Assembly (NCBI GenBank): GCA_028285035.1
Contig: JANQQF010000189.1
Location: 62,001-126,000 of the forward strand
Length of the DNA: 64,000 nt
Source: Phycisphaerae bacterium
Lineage (GTDB): Bacteria > Chloroflexota > Anaerolineae > 4572-78 > J111
Direction of reading: 5' to 3'
Shown here: positions 45,268 through 53,242 of the stretch, one piece after another
Position numbering within the stretch: position 1 is the stretch's first letter
Layout of the letters: each line of letters opens with the position of its first letter
Translations under genes and position numbers: made by a program
Notes under the pieces: generated by a model
The model's input: the letters and a program-made list of their open reading frames with translations, nothing else
What the model was told of the DNA's origin: nothing
Databases searched by the model: none

Positions 45268-47160
45268 ATGGCTGACAATAAAGATTTATTGATTGTAAAT
45301 CCCCCTTTCGCTAACATCACCTACCCCGCCTTGGGGCCAAGTTTGTTGACCGTTGGGTGTCAAAAACAACGTATTGAAAGCGCCGTTTATTATGCCAACC
45401 TGCGCTTAGCCGCTCGGATCGGGTATGATTTATATCGCAACATTTCACTGTCATCTGCCACGGACCTTTTGGGTGAGGCGCTATTTGCAGAGTGGGCCTT
45501 GAATGAGGTGCCGTCCCGAGCGAATGCACAAGATGTGGTTCGGCGCATCGTTGATGAGGCGGATAACAGCTTCTTCCAGCGGAACGAGTTGACGGCGGAG
45601 ACGTTGTTTGCCATTTTGCCTGAGATCGAAGCCTGTGTTGACGAATGTGTGCGGGAGATTCTCAGTCACAATCCCCGAATTGTCGGCTTTACTTCAGTTT
45701 TTCAACAAACAATGTCGAGTTTGGCGATTGCTAGACGGATCAAATCGATTGACCCAAACGTGATCTTGGTCATCGGTGGTGGAAATGTGGCCGCTCCGAT
45801 GGGGCAGGCTGTGGCGGATATGACTGATATCTTTGATTTTGTCTTCTCTGGTGAAGCTGATTTCGATTTTCCGGCCTTTTGTGCTCGTTATCTTGAGTCT
45901 GGGCGATTGCCTGAGACCTGCGTCGTCGAGTGTGAGGCGGTGGCCAATATGGATCAAGTGGAGACACCGAATTATGATGACTATGTTGAACAAGCCGAAT
46001 ATTTTATCGCAGCCGGTCTTCTGCCCGAGGATTTGATGCAAGGCGTGATGTTTGAAACCTCACGGGGTTGCTGGTATGGGGCAAAAAACCATTGCAAATT
46101 CTGTGGTCTCAATGGGTTGGAGATTGGTTATCGGCGAAAAACACCTCAACGTATTCTGACAGAGATCGATCTTTTAGCTGATCGCTATAACCCGGAATTG
46201 CTTCAAGCCGCCGATAACATCATGCCGCTGGAGTTTCGACGAGAAGTTTTGCCGGTGCTGGCTGACCGTGCCGAGCCAATCAATTTATTCTATGAGGTCA
46301 AATCCAACTTAAAAGCCTCTGACCTTGATCAATTTGTTCAGGCCGGGGTGAAAAAAATCCAGCCTGGTATTGAGTCCCTCTCCAGCCATACGCTAAAATT
46401 GATGGCCAAGGGGGTAACTGCCGTGCGTAATCTCTGTACCATGCGGGATTGTGCCTCACGCAAAATTTATGCAGCGTGGAATATTCTTTATGGCTTTCCC
46501 GGTGAGCGTAAGGCTGATTATGAAGCCACGCTTGAGATTATGCCTTATCTAGAACATCTGCAAGCGCCAGAGGGCATCGGACCAATTCGTATTGACCGCT
46601 ACAGCCCCTACTTCAATAATCACGCTCAGTATGGAATTGAAACAATACAGCCGCTGCCGGCCTACACCCACATCTATCCTGAACACACCAATTTTAATGA
46701 CGTAGCCTACGCGTTTCTGGGTGATTATACCACTGAGTTTCTATCGGACTCTGATCTGATGAAACGGTTTCGCGATGCCGTGCTGGCGTGGAAAGACCAG
46801 TGGAGCAAGGATCAAGCTCCACCCCAACTCTATCGGATGCCCTTAGGGAATGGAATGATGTTGATTCAAGATACACGCCGCTGTGCGGTGCAGGAGTATC
46901 ACGTCTTGTCTCCCTCCTGTAGTGAGTTGCTGGAAAAACTGCAGGAGCCCATTCGCTGTAACAAGTTAGATGAGGCTTTCCTCGCGGATTTGCAGGTGTT
47001 ATTGGACCATCATTATGTCATCGAATATGAAGGCTACTATCTGAGCGTGGTTTTAGATCCGACCCATCTGACCCGGCTGGCTCAAGAAAAAGCAGCGCGT
47101 CAAGAAGTATCTACGGAACTGCCGATTTTTGAGTTGAAACTTAATGTGACATCAAACTAA
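45268..47160 (+). CDS. Cobalamin-binding radical-SAM enzyme, RiPP-maturation C-methyltransferase type
   Basis: A 630-aa enzyme. Residues ~1-230 form a B12-binding-like domain (L-L-I-V-N-P-P-F-A at 8-16; G-F-T-S-V-F-Q-Q-T and V-I-G-G-G-N in the Rossmann part). The radical-SAM cluster motif is C268-W-Y-G-A-K-N-H-C276-K-F-C279-G-L-N; this C-x7-C-x2-C arrangement with the W-Y-G-A-K-x-H insert is the hallmark of the RiPP maturation radical SAM protein family. Such enzymes C-methylate or otherwise modify peptides. It sits directly after two small leader-like peptides and upstream of exporter genes. An AGGGAG site precedes the ATG. I am confident of family; the actual substrate here is inferred. Confidence 0.92.
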   Translation: MADNKDLLIVNPPFANITYPALGPSLLTVGCQKQRIESAVYYANLRLAARIGYDLYRNISLSSATDLLGEALFAEWALNEVPSRANAQDVVRRIVDEADNSFFQRNELTAETLFAILPEIEACVDECVREILSHNPRIVGFTSVFQQTMSSLAIARRIKSIDPNVILVIGGGNVAAPMGQAVADMTDIFDFVFSGEADFDFPAFCARYLESGRLPETCVVECEAVANMDQVETPNYDDYVEQAEYFIAAGLLPEDLMQGVMFETSRGCWYGAKNHCKFCGLNGLEIGYRRKTPQRILTEIDLLADRYNPELLQAADNIMPLEFRREVLPVLADRAEPINLFYEVKSNLKASDLDQFVQAGVKKIQPGIESLSSHTLKLMAKGVTAVRNLCTMRDCASRKIYAAWNILYGFPGERKADYEATLEIMPYLEHLQAPEGIGPIRIDRYSPYFNNHAQYGIETIQPLPAYTHIYPEHTNFNDVAYAFLGDYTTEFLSDSDLMKRFRDAVLAWKDQWSKDQAPPQLYRMPLGNGMMLIQDTRRCAVQEYHVLSPSCSELLEKLQEPIRCNKLDEAFLADLQVLLDHHYVIEYEGYYLSVVLDPTHLTRLAQEKAARQEVSTELPIFELKLNVTSN

Positions 47161-47170
47161 ATTTACCCTT

Positions 47171-47214
47171 GTAACGTTGCTTGGAACGTTTTTGTAACGA
47201 TGGCTTGATACAGT
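47171..47214 (+). promoter_or_regulatory. SARP-type operator/promoter, site 4 (globin gene)
   Basis: GTAAC (47171), GGAAC (47183), GTAAC (47194) and -10 TACAGT (47209-47214): same spacing as the other sites with a shifted pentamer (GTAAC for GTCAC). Confidence 0.7.
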
Positions 47215-47278
47215 GGCGTCAGAATGACGCAATTACTCATCAATCTGGTCATCTTGACCCAAAGAAAGGAAATTTAGT

Positions 47279-47698
47279 ATGAATACCCAACAAATTCAAC
47301 TGGTGCAGGAAAGTTTTGAGCAAGTGGTGCCGATTGCAGATAGGGCAGCCGATCTATTTTATCAACGGCTGTTTGAACTTGATCCGAGCCTTCGCCTTAT
47401 GTTTAAGTCAGATTTGACGGAACAGAAGAAAAAGTTGATGCAAGCTTTGACGGCAGTCGCCCGAGGGTTGCATCAACTGGATAAACTCATCCCGGTTGTT
47501 GAAGATTTGGGCCGACGTCACGTTAAGTATGGAGTTAAGGACTCGCATTATGAAACAGTCGGCCTGGCTTTGTTGTGGACTTTAGAGCGAGGCTTAGGGG
47601 AGGCCTATACGCCTGCTGTGGCGGAAGCTTGGACCGCAGCCTATATCACTCTGGCTCAAACGATGCAAAAGGCAGCCGCAGAAGTGGAATTGGTATAA
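47279..47698 (+). CDS. Single-domain bacterial globin
   Basis: A 139-aa globin of the flavohemoglobin-like class. The N terminus Q-L-V-Q-E-S-F-E-Q-V-V-P-I and F-Y-Q-R-L-F-E-L-D-P-S-L-R-L-M-F are typical helix A-C/CD segments, the proximal His lies in L-G-R-R-H-V-K-Y-G-V (F helix, ~81), and W-T-A-A-Y marks helix H. There is no reductase domain. It may bind O2 or NO and protect the oxygen-sensitive radical-SAM and selenol enzymes encoded around it; that role is inference. AAAGGAAA precedes the ATG. Confidence 0.92.
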   Translation: MNTQQIQLVQESFEQVVPIADRAADLFYQRLFELDPSLRLMFKSDLTEQKKKLMQALTAVARGLHQLDKLIPVVEDLGRRHVKYGVKDSHYETVGLALLWTLERGLGEAYTPAVAEAWTAAYITLAQTMQKAAAEVELV

Positions 47699-47720
47699 AT
47701 CTTAAAAATCCCGAATTTGT

Positions 47721-47764
47721 GTGACACAATTTGTCACATCCTTGTCACGCTGGGCTGATATAAT
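47721..47764 (+). promoter_or_regulatory. SARP-type operator/promoter, site 5 (AhpD-like pair)
   Basis: GTGAC (47721), GTCAC (47733), GTCAC (47744) and a perfect -10 TATAAT (47759-47764), same spacing as the other sites. Confidence 0.78.
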
Positions 47765-47814
47765 GAAGTCATCACTAAGATCGATTGAGGCTTTACCGAA
47801 AGGAGCGATGTACG

Positions 47815-48162
47815 ATGATGATCAATTATCCCAAAAATTTGCAAAAGGCAGTGGACAGCCTCCTTCATAAATCAGCCCACAGCAGTACGGCCTTACGGCG
47901 GGCAACGCTGAGGTATGCCAAACAGCTCATGGGTCAGGATACCTCAGCTCGAATTACCCCAGATGTGTTGGCGCCTTATTTGCAAAAAGTCACCCGACAC
48001 GCTTATCGGGTAAGCGATGAAGATGTGAACTATTTGGTCAGTGAGGCTCACTATTCAGAAGATGAAGTATTTGAATTAACCCTCTGCGCCGCAGTGGGGG
48101 CTAGTTTAGCTCAATATGAACAAGGTTTACGTGCGTTGAAAGGAGAGAATTCATGCGATTAA
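47815..48162 (+). CDS. Small helical protein related to AhpD/carboxymuconolactone-decarboxylase-like proteins
   Basis: About 115 aa from the ATG at 47815 (AAAGGAG upstream; an in-frame ATG also at 47818). The C-terminal half, S-D-E-D-V-N-Y-L-V, H-Y-S-E-D-E-V-F-E-L and A-A-V-G-A-S-L-A-Q-Y-E-Q-G-L, resembles the helical hairpin of CMD/AhpD-like proteins, but no C-x-x-C is present. Its end overlaps the selenoprotein gene by 10 nt, so the two are translationally coupled and probably form a complex. Specific function unknown. Confidence 0.65.
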   Translation: MMINYPKNLQKAVDSLLHKSAHSSTALRRATLRYAKQLMGQDTSARITPDVLAPYLQKVTRHAYRVSDEDVNYLVSEAHYSEDEVFELTLCAAVGASLAQYEQGLRALKGENSCD

Positions 48163-48755
48163 AGATTTTAGACAATGGTCATCAACCCTGGCAAAAGCCT
48201 ATCCTTAAACTGATTGGATGGATGATGGGGAGTGTGCCTGGTCCCATTGCAGCCTTGTCCTACCGTCGTAACTTGTTTGGAAAACATTTCACCAACTGTC
48301 TTGAAGAAGGGATGCGTAAGAGCACCTGCTGGAGTAAAGGTGAAGTTGAACTGTTTGCTGCTTTCACGGCTAAAACTAATAGTTGTGATTTCTGAATGGA
48401 GCATCACGCTGCGGTTGCAGCGCACGAATTTGATAATGATGTTGTAGCAGCCATTATGTCTACCGCTGACTGGCGTACGGTTGAATTGGACCCAAAACTG
48501 CAGACAATTCTAGCCTTTCTGGAAAAGGTGACTCGCACCCCGTCTGAAGTTGGTCCAGAGGATATCATCCCCCTACGTTCCATAGGCTTGAGTGATATTG
48601 CCATCGAGGAAGCGCTTTACGTTTGCTTCCTGTTTAACGTCCTCAATCGTTTAGCCGACTCCTTTGATTTCAAATTGCCAACAGCCGAAGAGAAGAAACG
48701 AACCGCTGCCTTTTTGTTCAGAATGGGATATGCGACAGGGAGTGTGCCTGGATAG
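48153..48755 (+). CDS. Selenocysteine-containing AhpD-like peroxidase (C-x-x-U)
   Basis: A 200-residue frame with one in-frame TGA (48393-48395, codon 81). The context is A-K-T-N-S-C-D-F-U-M-E-H-H-A-A, exactly the AhpD/CMD active site C-x-x-C-x-x-H with the second Cys replaced by the TGA. Sequence after the TGA continues the same fold to R-L-A-D-S-F-D-F-K-L-P-T, typical of peroxidase-related AhpD-like enzymes. A SECIS-like hairpin follows directly. AAAGGAG precedes the ATG. The expected role is thiol/selenol peroxidase or disulfide chemistry. A conventional gene finder would report two short genes (48153-48395 and 48396-48755). Nonsense mutation is the alternative, made unlikely by the hairpin and by the second case in the same locus. 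Confidence 0.85.
48396..48422 (+). promoter_or_regulatory. Candidate bacterial SECIS element in the AhpD-like gene
   Basis: Perfect stem CGCTGC (48407-48412) / GCAGCG (48417-48422) with loop GGTT; the loop begins 18 nt after the TGA and its first base is G. Confidence 0.8.
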
Positions 48756-48782
48756 CTCCAAACTTTGGTTAAGATTAATTAA

Positions 48783-49940
48783 ATGCCTTTATGGCATTTG
48801 GAAACATATCACATGAATCAACCACAAATACCCCAAAACATCACTTTATCATTGGATGAAACTGTCGAAATGGCTGTGGATTTGCACAATCAGTCAATTC
48901 AGCGACAGGCTGACGGTGATTACGAGCAGGCCATCTCTCTTGTTCAGCAATCGATTGAATTGTTAGAACAAACGGAGGGGCCAGATCACCCAGATGTGGC
49001 CAATGTTCGTAATCATTTGGCGGAGCTCTATTTGCAAGTCGGTCAGTATGAGTTGGCTGAACAACAGTGCCAACACGCGGTCAATATTCTGCAGCCGTTA
49101 GCAGGGATTGATGTTGACATTGGTCGACTGTGGATTCAGGCGATGGGTAATCTGGGCAATATCTTGCGTAATCAAGGTCGCTATCAAGAAGCTGAAACAC
49201 CACTACTGCAAGCGCTAGAGCGAGCTGAACGGGTGCTCGGTGAGAATGATTTTGAAGTGGCCAGCACCCTCAACTACTTGGGAATGGTCTACAAATATTT
49301 GGCCCGTTTTGAAGATGGTGAGCGTGTCTATCGTCGGGCTTTGGCGATTATGGAAAAAGCGCTTGGCCCCGATCATCCCAATCTGGCCTTTCTCTATCAC
49401 AACTTGGGTGGCTTGGCGCATAGCCGTGGGCGTTGTGCCGAAGGCGAACCATATGCCCGTCGCTCTGTGGCCTTGAGCGAGCAAGCCTTTGGCCCCGATC
49501 ATCCACGGGTGGCCGAAGACGTGGCGGCTTTGGCTGCTTTGTTGGATGGCCAAGGTAAATATGATGAGGCCGAAGAAATGTATCGTCGAGTGCTGGGTAT
49601 TTTCGAAGCAGCGTATGGCCCAGTCAACTACGAGTCGGCCATTAACTACAATAACCTGGCTGCTTTGCTGAATGCGCAAGATAAAGTTGATGAAGCTGAG
49701 TCACTTTATCTCAGATCACTGTCAATCAAAGAAAAACTTCTTGGTTCCGATCATCCAGATGTGGCGATGACCCTCAATAATCTTGCGATATTCTATCAGT
49801 CTCAGGGGGATACCATTCACGTGGAGCCGCTCTACGAGCGCGCCCTATCCATTTTCCAAAACGCCCTTGGCCCCGATCATCCCAAAACGAAAACGTGTCA
49901 GGAAAATTATGAGCAATTTTTGGCTAAGATGAGCAGTTAA
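48783..49940 (+). CDS. TPR protein of kinesin-light-chain type
   Basis: A 385-aa protein (or 375 aa from the ATG at 48813). It consists of about eight 42-residue TPRs marked by G-P-D-H-P-(D/N)-V-A and L-x-x-L-A-x-L-Y (for example E-G-P-D-H-P-D-V-A-N-V and L-G-P-D-H-P-N-L-A-F-L). It probably acts as a scaffold. It is the first gene of a block with the exporter genes, 7 nt before the HlyD-like gene, suggesting a part in assembly or substrate delivery to the exporter; this is inferred from position. Confidence 0.85.
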   Translation: MPLWHLETYHMNQPQIPQNITLSLDETVEMAVDLHNQSIQRQADGDYEQAISLVQQSIELLEQTEGPDHPDVANVRNHLAELYLQVGQYELAEQQCQHAVNILQPLAGIDVDIGRLWIQAMGNLGNILRNQGRYQEAETPLLQALERAERVLGENDFEVASTLNYLGMVYKYLARFEDGERVYRRALAIMEKALGPDHPNLAFLYHNLGGLAHSRGRCAEGEPYARRSVALSEQAFGPDHPRVAEDVAALAALLDGQGKYDEAEEMYRRVLGIFEAAYGPVNYESAINYNNLAALLNAQDKVDEAESLYLRSLSIKEKLLGSDHPDVAMTLNNLAIFYQSQGDTIHVEPLYERALSIFQNALGPDHPKTKTCQENYEQFLAKMSS

Positions 49941-49947
49941 GAGGTTT

Positions 49948-50421
49948 ATGATGACCATTCCTTTCTCTCAAACGATGCGTTCCCTTGAAACGGATACGAC
50001 TCGTACTCGACTGGTCGGACTGATCGTGATTGCGGTATTGCTTGGCGGGTGGTTGGCTTGGGGCTTTTTGAGCCAGGTGACCCTTTACGAAGTCACAGAC
50101 AAAGCCAGCCTGACGGGAGCTACCACCATCGTAGCCCAATTTTCACCCGCCGTGCAAGGCCGTATCCAACCGGGGCAACCTGCCCGCCTGCGTCTCGATA
50201 GCTATCCATGGTTGCAATATGGCACCGTTCCAGCCGTGGTTACCACCGTACCCCGAACCTTACGAGATGGTTGGCTTGAGGTGCGGCTGACCATTTCTGA
50301 AGAACCTCCGGCTCCGATTACGCTTGATTTTGGGATGACTGGGGTGGTTGAGATTGCCGTTGAGGATGCCTCTCCTGCCCAGTTGTTAATTCGTGTAGCA
50401 GGTCGAGGCGTTGGTCAATAG
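49948..50421 (+). CDS. Short HlyD-like membrane fusion protein
   Basis: A 157-aa protein (ATG at 49948, second ATG at 49951). One membrane helix at ~25-45 (L-V-G-L-I-V-I-A-V-L-L) is followed by a beta-rich periplasmic or extracellular part with Q-G-R-I-Q-P-G-Q-P-A-R-L-R-L-D-S-Y-P, the HlyD/MFP motif. The coiled coil and outer beta-barrel arm of normal HlyD proteins are missing. Such short adaptors fit a monoderm-like envelope. It precedes the peptidase-transporter by 13 nt, as in NHLM-type bacteriocin export operons. Confidence 0.8.
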   Translation: MMTIPFSQTMRSLETDTTRTRLVGLIVIAVLLGGWLAWGFLSQVTLYEVTDKASLTGATTIVAQFSPAVQGRIQPGQPARLRLDSYPWLQYGTVPAVVTTVPRTLRDGWLEVRLTISEEPPAPITLDFGMTGVVEIAVEDASPAQLLIRVAGRGVGQ

Positions 50422-50434
50422 TATCGAGGACATC

Positions 50435-53242
50435 ATGACCGTACAAGCCGCCAAACAACACTGGCTCGCCCCTGAAGTCATCCAAACTTCCGGCATGGAT
50501 TGTGGTCCAGCATCGCTCAAATGTCTGCTGGAAGGCTTTGGCATTCCGGTCAGTTATGGTCGATTGCGCGAAGCCTGCCAGACCGATGTCGATGGCACCT
50601 CTATCGATACGCTTGAGGAGGTTGCGGGGCAGTTGGGCTTGATGGCGGAGCAGGTGATGTTGCCCATCGATCACGTTTTGATGCCTGAGGCGGAGGCCCT
50701 GCCTGCTATCATAGTTGTCCGTTTGCCCAATGGGCTGACCCATTTTGTGGTGGTGTGGCGTCGTTGGGGGGCGTGGGTGCAGGTGATGGACCCCGCCGTG
50801 GGACGACGCTGGATGCCTGTCAAACGGTTGATGAGTGAGATGTATGTCCACAAGATGCCCGTGCCAGCCGAGGCTTGGCGCGAGTGGGCCGGCTCAGTTG
50901 GCTTCTTGACACCGCTGCGGCAACGTTTGGCCGATTTGGGTTTGGACAAATTAGTGAGCCATCAATTGATTGAGCAGGCGTTGGCCGTTTCGAATTGGCG
51001 GGCCCTGGCCACCTTGGACGCGACCACTCGAATGCTGACAATGATTGTTCGCTCAGGTGGGGTGAGACGTGGGCGTGAAGCCCAACGTCTCCTTGAGAAA
51101 TTTTACGAGCAAAGCCAAAGTGCCGGGCCAGAAAAATCTCCTATACCCGAAAGCTATTGGTCGGTTCGCCCCACTGAGCCAGATGGCGATGGTGATGAAC
51201 AGGTAATGCTGACGGGGGCTGTGCTGATTCAAGTTGCAGGGCGTCAGGCATTGGCTAAGGATAGCCAAGTTGAAGACGCTCTTAGCAGTCATTTGCCCCC
51301 AGACTTGGTTGCCGCTCTGGAGGAACCGCCACAGCGACCAGGCCGGGAGCTACTTGGTTTCTTACGCGTCGATGGCTTGCTCACGCCGCTGGTGTTGCTA
51401 CTCGCTTTATTGTTAGCCGCTGGTAGTTTAGTTGTTGAGGCGATGTTGTTTCGCGGATTGTTTGATATTAGCTCCTTGCTGGCCGGGGGAAATCAACGCT
51501 TAGGTGTGATTGGGGCCATCCTATTCTTTATCCTCGCCCTACTCTTGGTGCGTCTACAAATCCTTGGCACAGTCTTGCGGTTGGGGCGTGGGCTGGAGGC
51601 ACGGCTTCGGGTTGCCTTTCTGACCAAAATCCCTCGTTTGCACGACCGCTATTTTCAAAGCCGTCTGATGTCTGATATGGCTGAACGGAGTCACAGTGTG
51701 CACCAGCTTCGTCAACTGCCGATGCTTGGCGCGAATCTTATCCAACAAACATTTACCCTTATTTTAACCGTATTTGGCATCATTTGGCTTGACCCCTCCA
51801 GTGCATTCCTGGCTATCTTGAGCGGTTTGGTGGCAGTAGGCCTACCCTTATTGGCTCATTCACCATTGAGTGAGCGAGATTTACGAATGCGAACCCATTT
51901 AGGGGCACTCAGTCGATTTTATCTCGATTCACTGCTGGGCTTAGTGCCCATTCGGGTGCATGGGGCCGAGCGAGCGGTGCGGCGTGAGCATGAGGCGCTT
52001 TTAGTGGAGTGGGGCTACGCTAGTCTAGGCTTGTTAACAACGACGTTGTGGGTCGAGGGCCTCCAATTGTTGACCGGGTTTGGACTTGGTACTTGGCTCT
52101 TGCTTCAGCACCTTAGCCACGGTGGTGAAATCGGTAGCGTTTTACTGCTGGTGTATTGGGCCCTGCAACTGCCCACCCTTGGTCAAGAAATTGCTCAATT
52201 AGCCAGACAATACCCCAGCCAGCGGAATATCACATTGCGTTTGCTGGAGCCTTTGGGCGCACCAGAGGCGAGGTCCGTGGAAAATTCGCCTCTTCCATCT
52301 GCCTCACAGTCAATCTCACCTCAGGGAGTTAAGACCGCTATCTCCCCCTTCCCTGAAGAAAAGGGGGCGGAGGAGAAGCCCCTCTCTCCTCCTGGTGTCG
52401 CGATCACCTTTAAGAATCTCTTCGTTCGGGCTGGTGGCCATACAATTCTCGATGATGTCAGCCTCGACATTGAACCGGGGAGTCAGGTGGCAATTGTGGG
52501 GCCATCGGGAGCAGGCAAATCGAGCTTGGTTGGTTTGTTATTAGGTTGGCATCTGCCAGCGGCTGGGCAACTGTTGGTTGATGGGCGACCGTTAGATGGG
52601 CAATATTTGCAACACCTGCGCCAGGAAACCGCCTGGGTTGATCCCGCCGTACAGCTATGGAACCGCTCATTGTTGGATAACCTCAGTTATGGTCGTTCAT
52701 TGGATCCATCGCTTCCCATTGGAGCGGTCATCGAGCAAGCTGATTTGATTGGGGTGTTGGAAAAATTACCCAATGGCTTACAACAGCCGCTTGGTGAGTG
52801 TGGGGGCTTGCTCTCCGGTGGGGAAGGACAACGGGTGCGGCTCGGTCGGGCGATGCTCCAGCCTGATGCGCGGCTGGTCATTCTGGATGAGCCGTTTCGC
52901 GGACTCGATCGAGAAAAGCGTCGTCAACTCTTATGCCGTACCCGACAATACTGGCCTCAGGCTACGCTGCTGTACATCACCCACGATGTAGGGCAAACTC
53001 AAGACTTTGAACGCGTGGTAGTGGTTGAAGACGGGCAAATTATTGAGGACGATCAACCTACAAAACTTATGGCGCAACAGAACAGCCGCTATTTGGCCTT
53101 GCTTGAAGCCGAGGCTGCTGTACGTGAGGGGCTATGGGCTAGTTCATCTTGGCGTCGTCTTTGGCTCGAAAGTGGGCAGTTGCTTGAACGAGACTTGAGG
53201 CCGACCTTATCAGGAGGGATAGACCGTGACTCAGCTCGATAA
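50435..53242 (+). CDS. C39-peptidase-containing ABC exporter (PCAT/NHLM type)
   Basis: About 935 aa from the ATG at 50435 (GAGG 6 nt upstream). The N-terminal C39 peptidase has the catalytic Cys in S-G-M-D-C-G-P-A-S (~23), His in N-G-L-T-H-F-V-V-V (~100) and Asp in M-D-P-A-V-G (~117). A middle stretch of ~170 residues leads to the membrane domain (~310-600), and the ATPase has G-P-S-G-A-G-K-S-S (~690), L-S-G-G-E-G-Q-R-V-R, L-V-I-L-D-E-P and T-H-D. It should cut leader peptides, usually after a double-glycine-like site, and export the product. The last 17 nt overlap the partner transporter gene, so they probably form a heterodimer. Confidence 0.92.
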   Translation: MTVQAAKQHWLAPEVIQTSGMDCGPASLKCLLEGFGIPVSYGRLREACQTDVDGTSIDTLEEVAGQLGLMAEQVMLPIDHVLMPEAEALPAIIVVRLPNGLTHFVVVWRRWGAWVQVMDPAVGRRWMPVKRLMSEMYVHKMPVPAEAWREWAGSVGFLTPLRQRLADLGLDKLVSHQLIEQALAVSNWRALATLDATTRMLTMIVRSGGVRRGREAQRLLEKFYEQSQSAGPEKSPIPESYWSVRPTEPDGDGDEQVMLTGAVLIQVAGRQALAKDSQVEDALSSHLPPDLVAALEEPPQRPGRELLGFLRVDGLLTPLVLLLALLLAAGSLVVEAMLFRGLFDISSLLAGGNQRLGVIGAILFFILALLLVRLQILGTVLRLGRGLEARLRVAFLTKIPRLHDRYFQSRLMSDMAERSHSVHQLRQLPMLGANLIQQTFTLILTVFGIIWLDPSSAFLAILSGLVAVGLPLLAHSPLSERDLRMRTHLGALSRFYLDSLLGLVPIRVHGAERAVRREHEALLVEWGYASLGLLTTTLWVEGLQLLTGFGLGTWLLLQHLSHGGEIGSVLLLVYWALQLPTLGQEIAQLARQYPSQRNITLRLLEPLGAPEARSVENSPLPSASQSISPQGVKTAISPFPEEKGAEEKPLSPPGVAITFKNLFVRAGGHTILDDVSLDIEPGSQVAIVGPSGAGKSSLVGLLLGWHLPAAGQLLVDGRPLDGQYLQHLRQETAWVDPAVQLWNRSLLDNLSYGRSLDPSLPIGAVIEQADLIGVLEKLPNGLQQPLGECGGLLSGGEGQRVRLGRAMLQPDARLVILDEPFRGLDREKRRQLLCRTRQYWPQATLLYITHDVGQTQDFERVVVVEDGQIIEDDQPTKLMAQQNSRYLALLEAEAAVREGLWASSSWRRLWLESGQLLERDLRPTLSGGIDRDSAR

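Noticed and set aside
35559..48395. TGA read as tryptophan or glycine throughout (alternative genetic code)
   Set aside because: TGA is a sensible terminal stop for several genes here (for example 10699, 12903, 20110) and ordinary genes use TGG for Trp.
48393..48755. A separate gene starting at the ATG right after the TGA (48396)
   Set aside because: It would begin in the middle of the AhpD active-site motif, with no ribosome binding site, and lack the N-terminal helices.
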